DNA of 64,000 nt, from assembly GCA_020310875.1 (NCBI GenBank), contig CM035428.1, forward strand, positions 102,498,161-102,562,160. The letters run 5' to 3'. This document shows positions 31,901-40,713 of the stretch, piece by piece (positions within the stretch are counted from its first letter, which is position 1; every line of letters begins with the position of its first letter). The position numbers were made by a program, and so were the translations under genes. Source of the DNA: Ceratopteris richardii. Its lineage: Eukaryota; Streptophyta; Polypodiopsida; Polypodiales; Pteridaceae. The notes below the pieces were generated by a model, which saw only the letters and a list, made by a program, of their open reading frames with translations, made no database searches and was not told where the DNA came from.

Positions 31901-33013
31901 CACTCCATTGGGTTCCTTGTAGTATACACTTCCTGCCACAATGTGTAAGTTCCTCGATTGAAGAAATTCTTTCTTGCTATTCCTATTGATTGAGTGTTGA
32001 GGGCCATGGGTGAGTATAGGAATCAATTTTTCTGCCCACTTTGGGCAAACTTCTAGATTAAACAGATATGTATCTGGCAGGTCATCGGGCACTCCATTTG
32101 GTGGCTCTCCGTGTGTCAGCCTAGAAAGGTGGTTTGCTCTCACATGTGTGTTTCCTTTTTTCACTATTACTTCAAAATCGAACTCCATTAGTAGTAGAAA
32201 CCATCGTACCAACCTTCCCGTGTTACAAGGCTTATTGACTAAGTACAACAAAGCTTGATGGTCTATGAAGAATTTGGACTTGTTGGCTAAAAGATAATGT
32301 CTGAATTTCTTCACTGCGTATACCATTCCTAAGCCTTCTCGTTCCATAGTGGTATAATTTCGTTCCGCTTGATTCAGTTGTCTACTAGCATAGGCAAATG
32401 GATGATCAAGCTTACCTTCATCAGCCGGTTGAGCGAGGATACATCCAATGGCATAGTTAGAAGCATCAACATGAATATGAAATGGCTTGCTCCAGTTTGG
32501 TGATTTCAGAATTGGGGCTGTACTAAGCCTCGTTTTCAACTCGTTGAATGCCTTCTCGCACTCTTCTGTCCAAGTAAATTGAGTTAAGAGACCATACAAG
32601 GGTTTTGCTATTATGGCATACATGTGAATAAACCTACGGTAATATCCACAATGCCCCATAAAAGCTTGCACTTCCTTTGCATTCTTAGGTCTTGGTAGGT
32701 CTAAGATGACTTTAATTTTGTCCTCATCCGTAGATATTCCATTTTTTGAGACTATGTGTCCCAAGATTTTTCCTTGTCTTACCATGAAGACACATTTTTC
32801 CGGGTTTAAACAGACTCTATACTGTCTACATTTGCTGAATATCTTCCTCAACTCGGGGATGTGCTCGTTTCTTTGACTGGAGTATGTGCAGAGGTCATCC
32901 ACATATACTTCCATGCTTTTTTTCAAAAATTCCTTGAAAACATGACACATTAATCGTTGGAAAGTAGCAGGTGCATTAGTGAGTCCAAAAGGCATCACTC
33001 GGAAAGCATACAC
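28985..33013 (-). CDS. pol 3' portion (1342 codons): RT, RNase H, HHCC x2, integrase, second aspartic protease
   Basis: Uninterrupted frame. RT: MPFGLTNAPATFQ (7-19) and catalytic VYVDDL (36-41). RNase H: HVDAS (D183), TTMERE (E224), IDHQALLYL (D251). First zinc module: H389, H396/H400, C427, C430. Second: H515, H522, C553, C556. Integrase DD35E: GIDFIGP (D585), SDRGTHF (D647), QAESSN (E683). GPY-like module: KRGYRPLIINRISNGGAV..LDGD (821-846). An Arg/Glu-rich helix spans 877-912. Second protease (see separate entry): 920-1056. A low-complexity tail repeats WVRK, WIPK, WIPK, WKPK at about 1155, 1193, 1209 and 1283. The ORF begins within RT; upstream codons in the same frame (33077-35526) supply the rest. 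A protease after integrase is highly unusual. The true polyprotein start lies far upstream, so 33013 is not a biological start. Confidence 0.9.
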   Translation of the reverse strand: MYAFRVMPFGLTNAPATFQRLMCHVFKEFLKKSMEVYVDDLCTYSSQRNEHIPELRKIFSKCRQYRVCLNPEKCVFMVRQGKILGHIVSKNGISTDEDKIKVILDLPRPKNAKEVQAFMGHCGYYRRFIHMYAIIAKPLYGLLTQFTWTEECEKAFNELKTRLSTAPILKSPNWSKPFHIHVDASNYAIGCILAQPADEGKLDHPFAYASRQLNQAERNYTTMEREGLGMVYAVKKFRHYLLANKSKFFIDHQALLYLVNKPCNTGRLVRWFLLLMEFDFEVIVKKGNTHVRANHLSRLTHGEPPNGVPDDLPDTYLFNLEVCPKWAEKLIPILTHGPQHSINRNSKKEFLQSRNLHIVAGSVYYKEPNGVLLRCVDEDEQKQLIEQAHVNKWRTHQGTHGTIRELKRLGVYWPDMPKNVHDHVSNCVECQETIPEDHMSLSFLTIAPNWSTTLVKFLKTKEHEVGASLARKRSLEEMSKDYILMGRQLFRRGKDNQLRLCVHEGEYLPILEMAHAGAAGGHFSAERTVKMILFAGLWWPTLHMDAETYVRSCEACQRAKYPIRRDDMPLRPMVCARAFTKWGIDFIGPINPPAKGSHAEYIIVATNYLTKWVEAKATRKNDAQTTAKFLFEHIFTRFGLPIEIVSDRGTHFLNEVIESLMNEFLVIHKKSAPYHPQANGQAESSNKVLCTVLTKIVNNGRSDWDKQLHHAIWAFRVAYKTAIGTTPFNLVYGQNAILPIDFLVPTLKVAQRYEWNGHELSQQLDQIEKLQETRLQAVAGIYAAKRRQKAYYDAHIKDKGLKEGDLVLVYTLKQHAKKLQKRGYRPLIINRISNGGAVNLATLDGDILPNYISGCRVRRFMEPLTDQMLARLLGAQNRKREEEQIREEARQEALECIRKRKEWIRQRDERYLQGEEPIPMANYQVDNHDPTGVCTTQPYLNLGIGKTEYKLIDALIDSGAGLSCIRDRIVKDLQLNLNPTNARLIEIGGQTLECIGTTNVSLHLGNSSMEQRVLVCKDEDLIEDLVLGQDWIMENEVCIHLAQGYISAKIGHKEIFSLLGEKPLLSPNTIASSETCQEKKLENNSSLDISETNLDETGGPDYTRSTEESHSPHSVEKQLLTKETNGEGPLQQAKKQQHWKTTSKHSYEGRHKYKWVRKDEMQNQAKSEPNLEKEAKIKTTTLESTSKGHLQIWIPKPLMEAQRSRQQIWIPKKVTQAAKQAIRTQEEAVHQTKRMTKPHDSHPNNWRSKTKITRIMEKAKRTHEAERIKDTKRPLLVVTKWIWKPKQPQRLDDRRNKDFHCTHEIFNAPKVCIIGPHYMAKHLAHDVHYKTSGARSPREIRS
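29846..30256 (-). other. Second retropepsin-like domain, downstream of integrase
   Basis: Residues 920-1056 of the 1342-codon frame. Active-site LIDALIDSGAG (catalytic D957-S-G), a flap-like IEIGGQTLECIGT, then the hydrophobic-hydrophobic-Gly motif DLVLGQDWI, in the order and spacing of retropepsins of plant gypsy elements. The normal protease (ILDTGAG, about 34580-34600) is also present ahead of RT, so this is an extra copy of a different sequence type. The older relative has no counterpart between its GPY module and its WKPE motif. Confidence 0.75.
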
Positions 33014-33076
33014 ACCCCATTCGGTGGCGAATGCTGTCTTATGTTGATCCTCGGTCGCAATAGCTACTTGATTGTA

Positions 33077-35526
33077 TCAAAAGAATCCATCCAGGAAACT
33101 ATAGACCTCTTTTCCGGCTACCCTCTCCAACAGATGGTCCGTAATGGGTAATGGGTAGCTGTCACGTATGGTAGCCGCATTTACCTTCTTCAAATTTATG
33201 CACACTCTCAATTTTCCATTTTTCTTAGGCACAACTACTAATGGCGATACCCACTCGGTGTGTTCTATCTCATATATGAATCCTGCCGCTAGTAGTTTGT
33301 CTATTTCTTCCTTAATTTTTGCTGCATAAACTTCATTGTACGTATAAGGGCGTTGTTTGGATGGTTTTGCGTCGGCTGTCATTGGTATTCGATGGGAACA
33401 AATGGTGGGCTCTACGCCTTTGAGATCCTTATAGGTCCATGCGAACACATCTCGGTACTCTCTGATGAGGTTGATGAGTTCCTCTTCCTCCTCTTCAGAT
33501 ACATCTTTTCCAATATATGTGCACCGCTCTTCTCCGTCTTCTATTGTTACCACAATTTTTTTGGTTTGTTCTTTGTTGTCGTATGCTTCTCCGTCTCGTG
33601 CCTCTCGTCTAGGCATTTGAATGGCTACTTTTCTCTCTTCTACTTCGTATTTTTTAAAGTGTTCAAGAACTTCAAAAAGATCTGGGTCCGGTTCTACCTT
33701 ACTCATGTCTTCCTTCTACCTGTGCATTGCCGGAGCAACTTCAATTGCTAAGATTTTTGTTGGTTCTTGTTCCTTCTTGTTCTGAATAGTGTTTAAGTAG
33801 CTTTCTTCGGAGTCAAATTCTAGTTCCATTTCTATGCTTTCATATTCCTCTTTCCATTCTTTTTCCAGGATTTCCCCTTCTTCAACTTCTTGAAGAACAA
33901 CCATATATAGATTTACATCATAGCCTTCGTCGTCTATACACTCGTTCATCGTCAACACTTCTTCGTTTACGCACACATCTAAGGTTGCTAAGATTTCCAT
34001 CCATCCATGCGGCTCGAAAATCTCATCAGGAAAGACTTGAGGCATGTAGTCTGGGTCTTCTAGTGATCGATAGTTAGAGTGTCCTATCGGCCACAATTGT
34101 TTTTTCCTCTCTTCTCTTTTTGATTCTTTACACATCCATAACTGGGCATCTTCATGCATCCAAGATTGATCACTTGATCCAATACTGTGAATGGATAGGT
34201 CATCTTCTTCTTTGTGGACTGGATTCCATTGTAGTGGAGGGACATCTCGATAAGCAAACGTGTGCAAATTTATCTTGGTGGTGTTTCCTTGATGTTGCAG
34301 GTATAATGAATCTCTTCCCCAATCTTGTACTACCCTCATTTGTCTCATAAAGGGTCGTCCCAATATCATTTCATAGTTGTTTGCTTTCTCAAACTTACAA
34401 ATGGCTAATGTATGTTCAAATTCTACTCCGCAGGTGGTTAGTTTAATTCATTCCAGTATTCCTAAGGGTCTTTCCACATGACCGTCTGCTAATTGCAGTT
34501 TCATGCGTGTGGGTCGCAAGGCAGGTTTTCCCCACTTTTCCCATATCTCCTTGGTGGCAATTCCTACCCCGGCACCCGTATCTAGAATAGCCTTGGTCAT
34601 GTATCCATTGTGGGTGACATGTAAACACGTATTACCTTCGTCTCCTTCACTAAATTCTCCCACTTTATCAACTGGAATTTGTATCGTTGATTTCCTTTCC
34701 TTTTCATTTCCTTTTGTTTCTTCTTTCTCTGGTGGTGGTTCTAATTGGTTCGCTAACTGCCTCCATAAGTGTGGTTTAAGTTGAAGCAACTCTTCCACTG
34801 TCAATTTGCATTGCACCTTTGTTTTCTTAAGTTCTGTTTGATTGTGTGAACTCTCTTCTACGTTCTCTTTTTCCTTCCCATGCATTGTGGGTGCTCGTAT
34901 TATTAGAGACTCTCTTTCATATTCTCCCATGTAATTCGGCAATGTCGAAATGCTTAGGGTTTCCTCTCTATCTCTATCGAGTCTCGATACTTCCTCATAT
35001 GCTTCCTCCAGGTTGGGATGGGGTTGACAATCTTCCACATTAATTTCATCAAAAGGAGGCGGACTAACTCCATTCTTACTCCATTGCTCTTCTCTGATTC
35101 TATTCCACAAATCTTCTGGCCAATCAGCCTCTAGGTTTGGTATCATAGACACCTGTTCATCTTGTGCTTTTCTTCGTTCATCTTGGTCATCTTCCTTTCT
35201 AGGTTCTTCATCCTTGGATTTGATGCATTCTTCATACAGACCATGTGCAATCCTTGTCTCTGGTAAAATTGGGATAGTCTTTTCTAGGGTTGCTTGTGCT
35301 ACCTCGATAAGTCTCCTGCATATTGCCAATCTTTCTTTTTCTAATTCCCCTTGAGGGTAGAATTTTTCATGTTGCTCTATATTTGGGCCTATTTTGATTC
35401 TAGCTTGGTAAGCTTTCAACCACATGTCCAAGTCATCTGGCTTTGGGTCAGCTAGAATTGATTCTGGCTTCTCTTTTTCTGAGCAAATCCGTGGTGGCTC
35501 AGAGATCTCCTTACGTGTTTCTTGTT
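33077..35526 (-). pseudogene. pol 5' portion: linker, aspartic protease, RT N-terminus, with three stops
   Basis: Frame is shared with the 3' portion. It opens just after a TAA (about 35527), 13 bases beyond the gag stop and in another frame. The first 200 residues are an acidic linker. Protease: KAILDTGAGVGIATKEIWEKWG near 34600-34550, then LQLADGHVERP. A TGA near 34448 falls where the old relative has Gly, and the frame continues to MILGRPFM. Next is an acidic stretch (34300-33720) ending in a TAG (about 33713), then RT: VDKL..GFI, TEWVSPLVVVPKKNGKLRVCINLKKVN, DSYPLPITDHLLERV, EVYSFLDG. A TGA at 33074-33076 replaces the usual Gly before YNQVA. Two of the three stops are single-base nonsense changes. 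Gag-pol expression strategy unclear because of the TAA between frames. Confidence 0.85.
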
Positions 35527-35538
35527 ATTTATGCTCCT

Positions 35539-38343
35539 TCAAGCCCTTCTTAGTTTCTTACTGTCTTGACTCTTATTTCTTGCCCATTTTTCTTTGAGTT
35601 TTTCTCTTCTTTCCTTCCATCTTTGTACTCTGGTATTTTGTGAGTTCTCACGTGGGTTCTCAGAATCCTTGACTACCTGAATTTCAGAGCCTACAGTTTT
35701 ATTGCTCTCTTGTTTCTCCTCTGGTTGTTTTCCTTTTTGTTGCTTCGCTTGGGCTCTAGTAATAGCCTTTAGTGGTACGGTGTACTCCTTATCACTCCCC
35801 GATCCTTCTATGACCTCAATTACGTTAATGGGTGCAGTATCTTGAGCTTTGGCCGGATTCTTAGGGCAATCTCTAAAAAGATGTTCTTTTCCGCAATCAC
35901 TGCAATATCCTTCCCAGATTCTAGGTGGTGGAGGGTTGTAAGGTCGAGGGCATTCTCTAATGAAATGGTCTCCTCCGCATCTATAGCATGGTCCTCTCTG
36001 TATGGGTGGTCTGATAGGTGGTCTCATTGTTGGTTGTGCTTTAGGAGCCGTATACATTAAGGTGGTCGTTTCTGCTCCATAAGTCTGATCATAGCCCTCA
36101 TATCCAAAGTAAGCAGCATCGTATGCCGTTTCATATTCCATCATGTTGTCTTCGTATGAGTAGTACCCTCCTGGAGGAGGTTCATATCCAGGGTTTGTGG
36201 ATTCTACGTTGGTCATTGTCGATGCAGGGACTATAGCTCTTTCTAAGTTCTCTTCCGATTGAGCATACTTTACGGATACTACCTGCTGTGGTTTTGACAG
36301 TTGGGGTCCTAGCATTGGTTGTGGTGGTGGATACGGTGTTTGCTCGTATGGCCGTGATGCTTCTACTGATGTGGGATACGGGTTGTATCCTGGTATCTCT
36401 CTACCTGGTCCCCTAGGCGGGTATCCATAAGGTCTATACTGTGGTGGTTGAAAAGGGCGTACTTGCCTATTGAAGGGATAATTCTCAGTAGGGTGATTGG
36501 TATATTTTTGTTCTATGTGACAATACCAAGAAGTCCCTTGTTGTTGTTGTCGGTGGTATGGATACATAGGTTGTGCGCCAGCCCCTTCTCGAACACACAA
36601 GTGTGTGGGGTGCTCTCCTCCACATAAATTACATCTCCGTAGCATAGGCACTCTTTGCGCTGGGTTTTGGTAAGCTCTTTGTCCCTGGACTCCTAGTTTC
36701 TTTGCTAATAATTCTGCTAATTCTTCCATGTTACTGGAGTTGGACGTGACAGTGCTCCTTAAATCTTCTGATTTAGTGAGGTCTGTTGTACCTTTGAGAT
36801 CCTCGGCAAGGTTGTCTTCCAAATCAATGCACTCTTGAAGACACTCACTCAATGTTTGTAGCCTCTTCACATACACTAGTGTTCTTAGGGTTCCATTAGT
36901 GAGTCCATCTAAAAATAGTAAAAGCATCTTTTGTTGAGTGGGTCTCTCAGCTACTGGGCATCTATCCACATACTGATTGAATCTTCGGGCATCAGACTTC
37001 ACAGTTTCCTTAGGGTTTTGTTTAAAGCTATGGATTAAAGACGCGAAATTGTGTTTAATCCCTCTCTTTGTGAATTCTCCAATGAACTCTTGAAAGAATT
37101 GTTCCATGTTTCCAAATTGATTGGGATCTAAGGGCTGGAACCAAGTTAGAGCTGTCCCTGTGAGGGTGAGCCCAAAAGACTCATACTGCACAAAGAAGTC
37201 ATCTACTTGCTCTGCTCTTAGAACTTGTTTAAATTCTGCGATATGATCATAGGGTTCTCCCAATCCATCATAATGGTTTCTCACACATTTAGCTACTTGA
37301 ATAGGTCTTAATCTTCTCATTGGTTCAGGCGGTCTGGGCATCACAGGGAAAACTGGGGCAGCCGGTCGTATTGGAGGTACTCCAGGCTGTCTTCCTACCG
37401 GTGGTTGTGGTCTTATTGGTGGTCGGTACTGATTACCTATCCCTGCGTGGGTCTGATGGTGTGTTTGCACTCCTGGAGTTGCAAACTGTACATGAGTACG
37501 GTTGGGCACACTTCGTTGACTGGTCTGTCCTGATGTGGTCTGTTCCGTTTCGTGTTGATTCCCAAAAGGATTTTGTGAGGTAGTTGCCTGATCTCTCTGC
37601 GAAAATACAGGCGTACCCATATATTTCAGTCGAGCCCTGTCTAAGACACTCACAGGCCAATATCTCCTTTGATCCTTATCTAAATAAGTGAGTCTAGTTT
37701 CATCATCTGGGTCTTTCAGCTCATAGAAGGTCATGGGACTTTCTTCTCTTCCTGGTGCAAGTAAATCGGTTTGAAGCAATAGGTCTGATCCATGGATCAT
37801 ATAGACTTCCAACAAGTAGTCATCCTGAGGAATCAAGTCTCCTCTCAAGACCCGTGATACTTGAGACTGGCCCCTAGGGGTAGTCACAAACTCTTCAGGG
37901 TGTGCTCTTTCGGAGTTGTCTGGGTCCACAAACTCTCCCCTTTCGTTGATCCTCTCAGGAAATTCAGTCACAATGTAGATATGACCGATTTTATCTACAT
38001 ATGCACCCCCCTCGTGTTTGACAGCAGGTCGGGGTACAATTGTGGCATTCAGGGAAGTTACCATCCTAGCCACAGATCTATTTAAACCATCGAGGTAGAT
38101 AGGAATCTCCTGGGCATTAGTGGACACATACTGTAAGGAGGTACGGTAATCTCCTTCAATGGTAGACATGAAATTCCTATTCGGTGTTGGGCCCTGCATG
38201 CCTTCTGAAGCCATGGGTATTTCCTCCTCTGAATCACTAGAAGTCTCTGAGTAGATGGAGTGATGACTAACCTGGGCAGCACTTCCAACAGAAGATATGA
38301 CGCTTCTTCGGCTGCGTAGCACTCTTCCTGACCTCAAGTTCAT
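35539..38343 (-). CDS. gag, 934 aa, with three zinc knuckles
   Basis: Intact ORF from MNLRSGRVLRSRRS at 38343 (basic N-terminus, then an acidic Ser-rich stretch) to KKLRRA at 35539. The start is supported by the homologous ATG in the old element (23608). Residues ~320-350 are Pro-rich. The capsid-type domain (about 355-510) has GLTLTGTALTWFQPL, FFQEFIGEFTKRG and LLLFLDGLTNGTLRTLVY, as in plant Ty3/gypsy retrotransposon gag. Zinc knuckles of the short form C-X2-C-X3-H-X4-C appear as CNLCGGEHPTHLC (~568), CYRCGGDHFIREC (~784) and CSDCGKEHLFRDC (~811), one residue shorter than the usual CX2CX4HX4C. The Lys/Arg-rich end suits RNA binding. 934 aa is long for gag. Confidence 0.9.
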   Translation of the reverse strand: MNLRSGRVLRSRRSVISSVGSAAQVSHHSIYSETSSDSEEEIPMASEGMQGPTPNRNFMSTIEGDYRTSLQYVSTNAQEIPIYLDGLNRSVARMVTSLNATIVPRPAVKHEGGAYVDKIGHIYIVTEFPERINERGEFVDPDNSERAHPEEFVTTPRGQSQVSRVLRGDLIPQDDYLLEVYMIHGSDLLLQTDLLAPGREESPMTFYELKDPDDETRLTYLDKDQRRYWPVSVLDRARLKYMGTPVFSQRDQATTSQNPFGNQHETEQTTSGQTSQRSVPNRTHVQFATPGVQTHHQTHAGIGNQYRPPIRPQPPVGRQPGVPPIRPAAPVFPVMPRPPEPMRRLRPIQVAKCVRNHYDGLGEPYDHIAEFKQVLRAEQVDDFFVQYESFGLTLTGTALTWFQPLDPNQFGNMEQFFQEFIGEFTKRGIKHNFASLIHSFKQNPKETVKSDARRFNQYVDRCPVAERPTQQKMLLLFLDGLTNGTLRTLVYVKRLQTLSECLQECIDLEDNLAEDLKGTTDLTKSEDLRSTVTSNSSNMEELAELLAKKLGVQGQRAYQNPAQRVPMLRRCNLCGGEHPTHLCVREGAGAQPMYPYHRQQQQGTSWYCHIEQKYTNHPTENYPFNRQVRPFQPPQYRPYGYPPRGPGREIPGYNPYPTSVEASRPYEQTPYPPPQPMLGPQLSKPQQVVSVKYAQSEENLERAIVPASTMTNVESTNPGYEPPPGGYYSYEDNMMEYETAYDAAYFGYEGYDQTYGAETTTLMYTAPKAQPTMRPPIRPPIQRGPCYRCGGDHFIRECPRPYNPPPPRIWEGYCSDCGKEHLFRDCPKNPAKAQDTAPINVIEVIEGSGSDKEYTVPLKAITRAQAKQQKGKQPEEKQESNKTVGSEIQVVKDSENPRENSQNTRVQRWKERREKLKEKWARNKSQDSKKLRRA

Positions 38344-38455
38344 TCACTCACCTAAGTCTCTCTAGAAATCCCAGAGATTCTCCTTGAGTGGCTCTTCCAA
38401 AGCCTCAAATTGTCTAGCAAAAATACTATTGCCAATCTGGCCGACACCGTTTCCA

Positions 38456-39170
38456 GGCGATACCACACTAGGCGATACTGCCTTGACCTCGATACGATAC
38501 CAGAAGTCCAAACGATACGATACTTGAATTTTATGCGATACGATACTATCTGCAACAGACGATACGATACTGGATAATGACAGCGATACGATACTAGACA
38601 CAGTGACGATACGATACCACTTTGGTGTCGCGATACGATCTCAGGTAAGGGGACGATACGATACTGTGACAAGCGGTGATATGATACTAAAAGTCCGACG
38701 ATACGATACCAAGTTGCTTAAGGGATACGATACTGGAACTTATGCCGATACGACATCAGTGTGGTATCGCGATACAATTCTCGAAGGGAAGGCGATACGA
38801 TACCACGTGAGCGATACGATACTTAAGAAGCAAGACGATACGATCTCTCGATTCAAACGATACGATACCACAGCACCTAGATGATACGATACATATGACG
38901 GTATCGCGATACTATCTAGGTGAGAGGGCGATACGATATCGAAGTGGTGTCGCGATACTCGATGCTAAGTGATACGATACGATACCAGATAGGGTCACGA
39001 TATGATACCAAGTCCTCAGGCGCGATCGCGATACCAACTCGGGGTCACGATACCAAAATGGTATCGCGATACCAAGACAGGTATCAAGCGATACGATACT
39101 TCGGCGAGTATCGCGATACAAGGGAGTTTTGGTATCGCGATACCAAACCTCAACCGATCGCGATACTCAA
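38456..39170. repeat. Leader repeat array: CGATACGATAC every 21-26 bp, with GTATCGCGATAC palindromes
   Basis: CGATACGATAC or close variants start near 38491, 38512, 38535, 38560, 38584, 38607, 38632, 38653, 38678, 38699, 38724 and 38747 and continue less regularly to about 39170. Sequence between cores is not conserved. In the PBS-proximal half, the 12-bp palindrome GTATCGCGATAC appears repeatedly (about 38765, 38900, 39060, 39108, 39132), with GTGTCGCGATAC variants near 38626 and 38948. The array is unusually CpG-rich for this window. Confidence 0.9.
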
Positions 39171-39278
39171 GCCAAAATGCAAGAAAATTCTAAAGTTTTT
39201 ACACCCCCTTGCTCTCCTTACTCTCCTCTTCTCTCCTAGGCCTGTGTATCACACAAAAAGATGGTAACGATATCAGTT

Positions 39279-39296
39279 CCCCCCCCCCCCCCCCCC
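39279..39296. repeat. Run of 18 C (18 G on the coding strand) in the leader
   Basis: A homopolymer of 18 C follows ATATCAGTT. On the element's sense strand it is G18, able in principle to form a G-quadruplex. Exact length should be treated with caution, since long homopolymers are error-prone in sequencing. Confidence 0.8.
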
Positions 39297-39803
39297 GCGA
39301 TACTGCGCACCTGTTTAATCACGTGTGTATGCATGTTTTAATGAGTTTTTAGCAGACATTCTTTGTAAAACCTCACCTTGATGTAGTCCTGATTGCACTT
39401 GGGCACACAAATTAACTTTGAAGGCCTGATCCTCGCGATACGCTACTCACGATACCACTCGTAGCTCTCAGACGATACCTGAACTCTGTGAAGTGTCAAA
39501 TGAGACTATTTTTGTGGTTTTTATACTTTTTGACAGAATTTGAATCTTGCAAATTTTCTTGGTGATTTTAACTACTCCTACTTCTCTTCTCCTCACTACT
39601 CCCCTTCTTCTAACCTAACCCTAACTCCTCCTTCTCTCCCTTCCTCCGAACCCTAAACCTAAAACTTATCACACACACCTCTGAGATGTGAAGTAACAAG
39701 TGCTGAAGTAATTGACTACTTGCCGCAAGACAAATTCACTTCTACAAGTACGATTCTATCACACTCGATCTATAACCAACACGAAGGCATCTTGGTTGAG
39801 TGT

Positions 39804-39821
39804 TCCCCGGCAACGGCGCCA
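39804..39821 (-). other. Primer binding site, tRNA-Asp
   Basis: The plus strand TCCCCGGCAACGGCGCCA equals the 3' end of plant tRNA-Asp including CCA, an 18-base perfect match, so the minus strand is its complement. It lies five bases from the LTR end at 39827. A tRNA-Asp primer is typical of Athila-type elements. Confidence 0.92.
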
Positions 39822-39826
39822 AAACG

Positions 39827-40708
39827 TGTGTACCTAAGTCAAAATGACTCAAGGACTTGTGCCAATGAGACTGTACCTCGATTGCCACACAAGTGCATAT
39901 AGTGGGAAATCAACACACATTCAAATGTCAATCCGATCAAACGACCTAACCAAGTGTATGAAGACATGTGCACACATGATGGAAAATGAAGTGGTTAAGC
40001 TAGCATGCATGAGAAAAGACTAATCCACTTCCCAAACTCACTGAAATCCTGAAAGTGCTTGCCGCGACACCTCTTACAGCAGTTTTCAGAAAATCAAGGA
40101 TTTCTCCCAGCTCCAGACTCCAAATATAGGGGTACTCGTTTCGAAGCTCTCGACGAGACGCATCTATTGGAAGTGGTTTCACTCGATTCTGAGAACTCTG
40201 CTTCAAGTTATGGCCAAAATAGTAAATGGCGGGAAACACCCACACTCACGCCACAACTCCTACTAGTTCGCACACACACTACAGTAGTCCAAAATCAATG
40301 GGGAGGGGTAGACAACAGTCCTACACATGCATTTCAAGCAAGACACACACATACAAGATCAAAATGAAGATCAAAATCTGCAAGGAAGAGGCAAATTCGA
40401 AAATTCAGGAGTGCTCCTTCTTCACAATGGCAAAAAGTTCTTACAAAGAGTCACAAAGTGACTTATATACATGTGCCCTAAGTTTGGTCCTTTCACACAA
40501 GAGACCGGCACTTTATTTACTAAAAGACTAATCTCCTACTATTTTACAAGGAATATTTTACAACAACTTGGGATTATGCAACTAGAGGACTCCTCTAGTG
40601 CATTTACATGGCTTGAGGGAATTCTTGAAGACCTCGAAAAAGAAAAAAATATGCCCATCATTTTGAAAATTTTGGGGCTCTACTCTTATGCTCTTTTGCT
40701 CTGCAACA
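39827..40708 (-). repeat. 5' LTR of the 16.8-kb element (882 bp)
   Basis: Full-length partner of 23886-24774, with TG..CA termini. On the minus strand a TATA box TATATAAG lies at 40469-40462, about 240 bases from the LTR start, marking the probable U3/R region. The element's transcript would start just downstream and read toward 39827. Confidence 0.95.
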
Positions 40709-40713
40709 GATGG
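40709..40713. repeat. Target-site duplication GATGG (right)
   Basis: Matches 23881-23885 exactly. Confidence 0.9.

Larger units (their letters stand above)
38344..39803 (-). other. 1.46-kb leader between PBS and gag
   Basis: Non-coding leader. Its gag-proximal half is the GATACGATAC array (next entry); the PBS-proximal half (39300-39800) is unique sequence with stray GATACC units (39434-39480). Short ORFs here come from the repeat and are not genes. Confidence 0.8.
23886..40708 (-). mobile_element. Complete 16.8-kb Ty3/gypsy retrotransposon with third ORF
   Basis: Both LTRs, both target duplications, the tRNA-Asp PBS and the polypurine tract are present and correctly placed. Order on the minus strand: 5' LTR 40708-39827, PBS 39821-39804, leader with repeat array, gag 38343-35539, pol 35526-28985, third ORF 28802-25161, PPT 24797-24775, 3' LTR 24774-23886. 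By eye the LTRs differ by about 11 substitutions, all transitions, and two indels, so the insertion is fairly recent. Six in-frame stops (three in pol, three in the third ORF) show this copy is not autonomous now. A tRNA-Asp primer and a third ORF after pol recall Athila-type elements, but the pol architecture (two HHCC modules, a protease after integrase) is unlike any lineage I know. Confidence 0.95.

Noticed and set aside
29109..38085. Many plus-strand ORFs of 60-130 codons within the 16.8-kb element
   Set aside because: Shadows of the long minus-strand gag, pol and third ORF, with no motifs of their own.
38456..39170. CRISPR-like array
   Set aside because: Repeat cores are about 11 bp with variable short spacing and lie in a retrotransposon leader of a plant genome; no cas-like genes.
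39598..39665. Short CCTAACCCTAA and CCCTAAACCTAAA stretches suggestive of telomere repeats
   Set aside because: Only two or three imperfect units in a C/T-rich leader; plant telomere arrays (CCCTAAA)n would be longer and regular.
23886..40708. Endogenous pararetrovirus
   Set aside because: Presence of LTRs, target duplications, a DD35E integrase and a tRNA-Asp PBS; no movement protein or coat protein motifs of caulimovirids.
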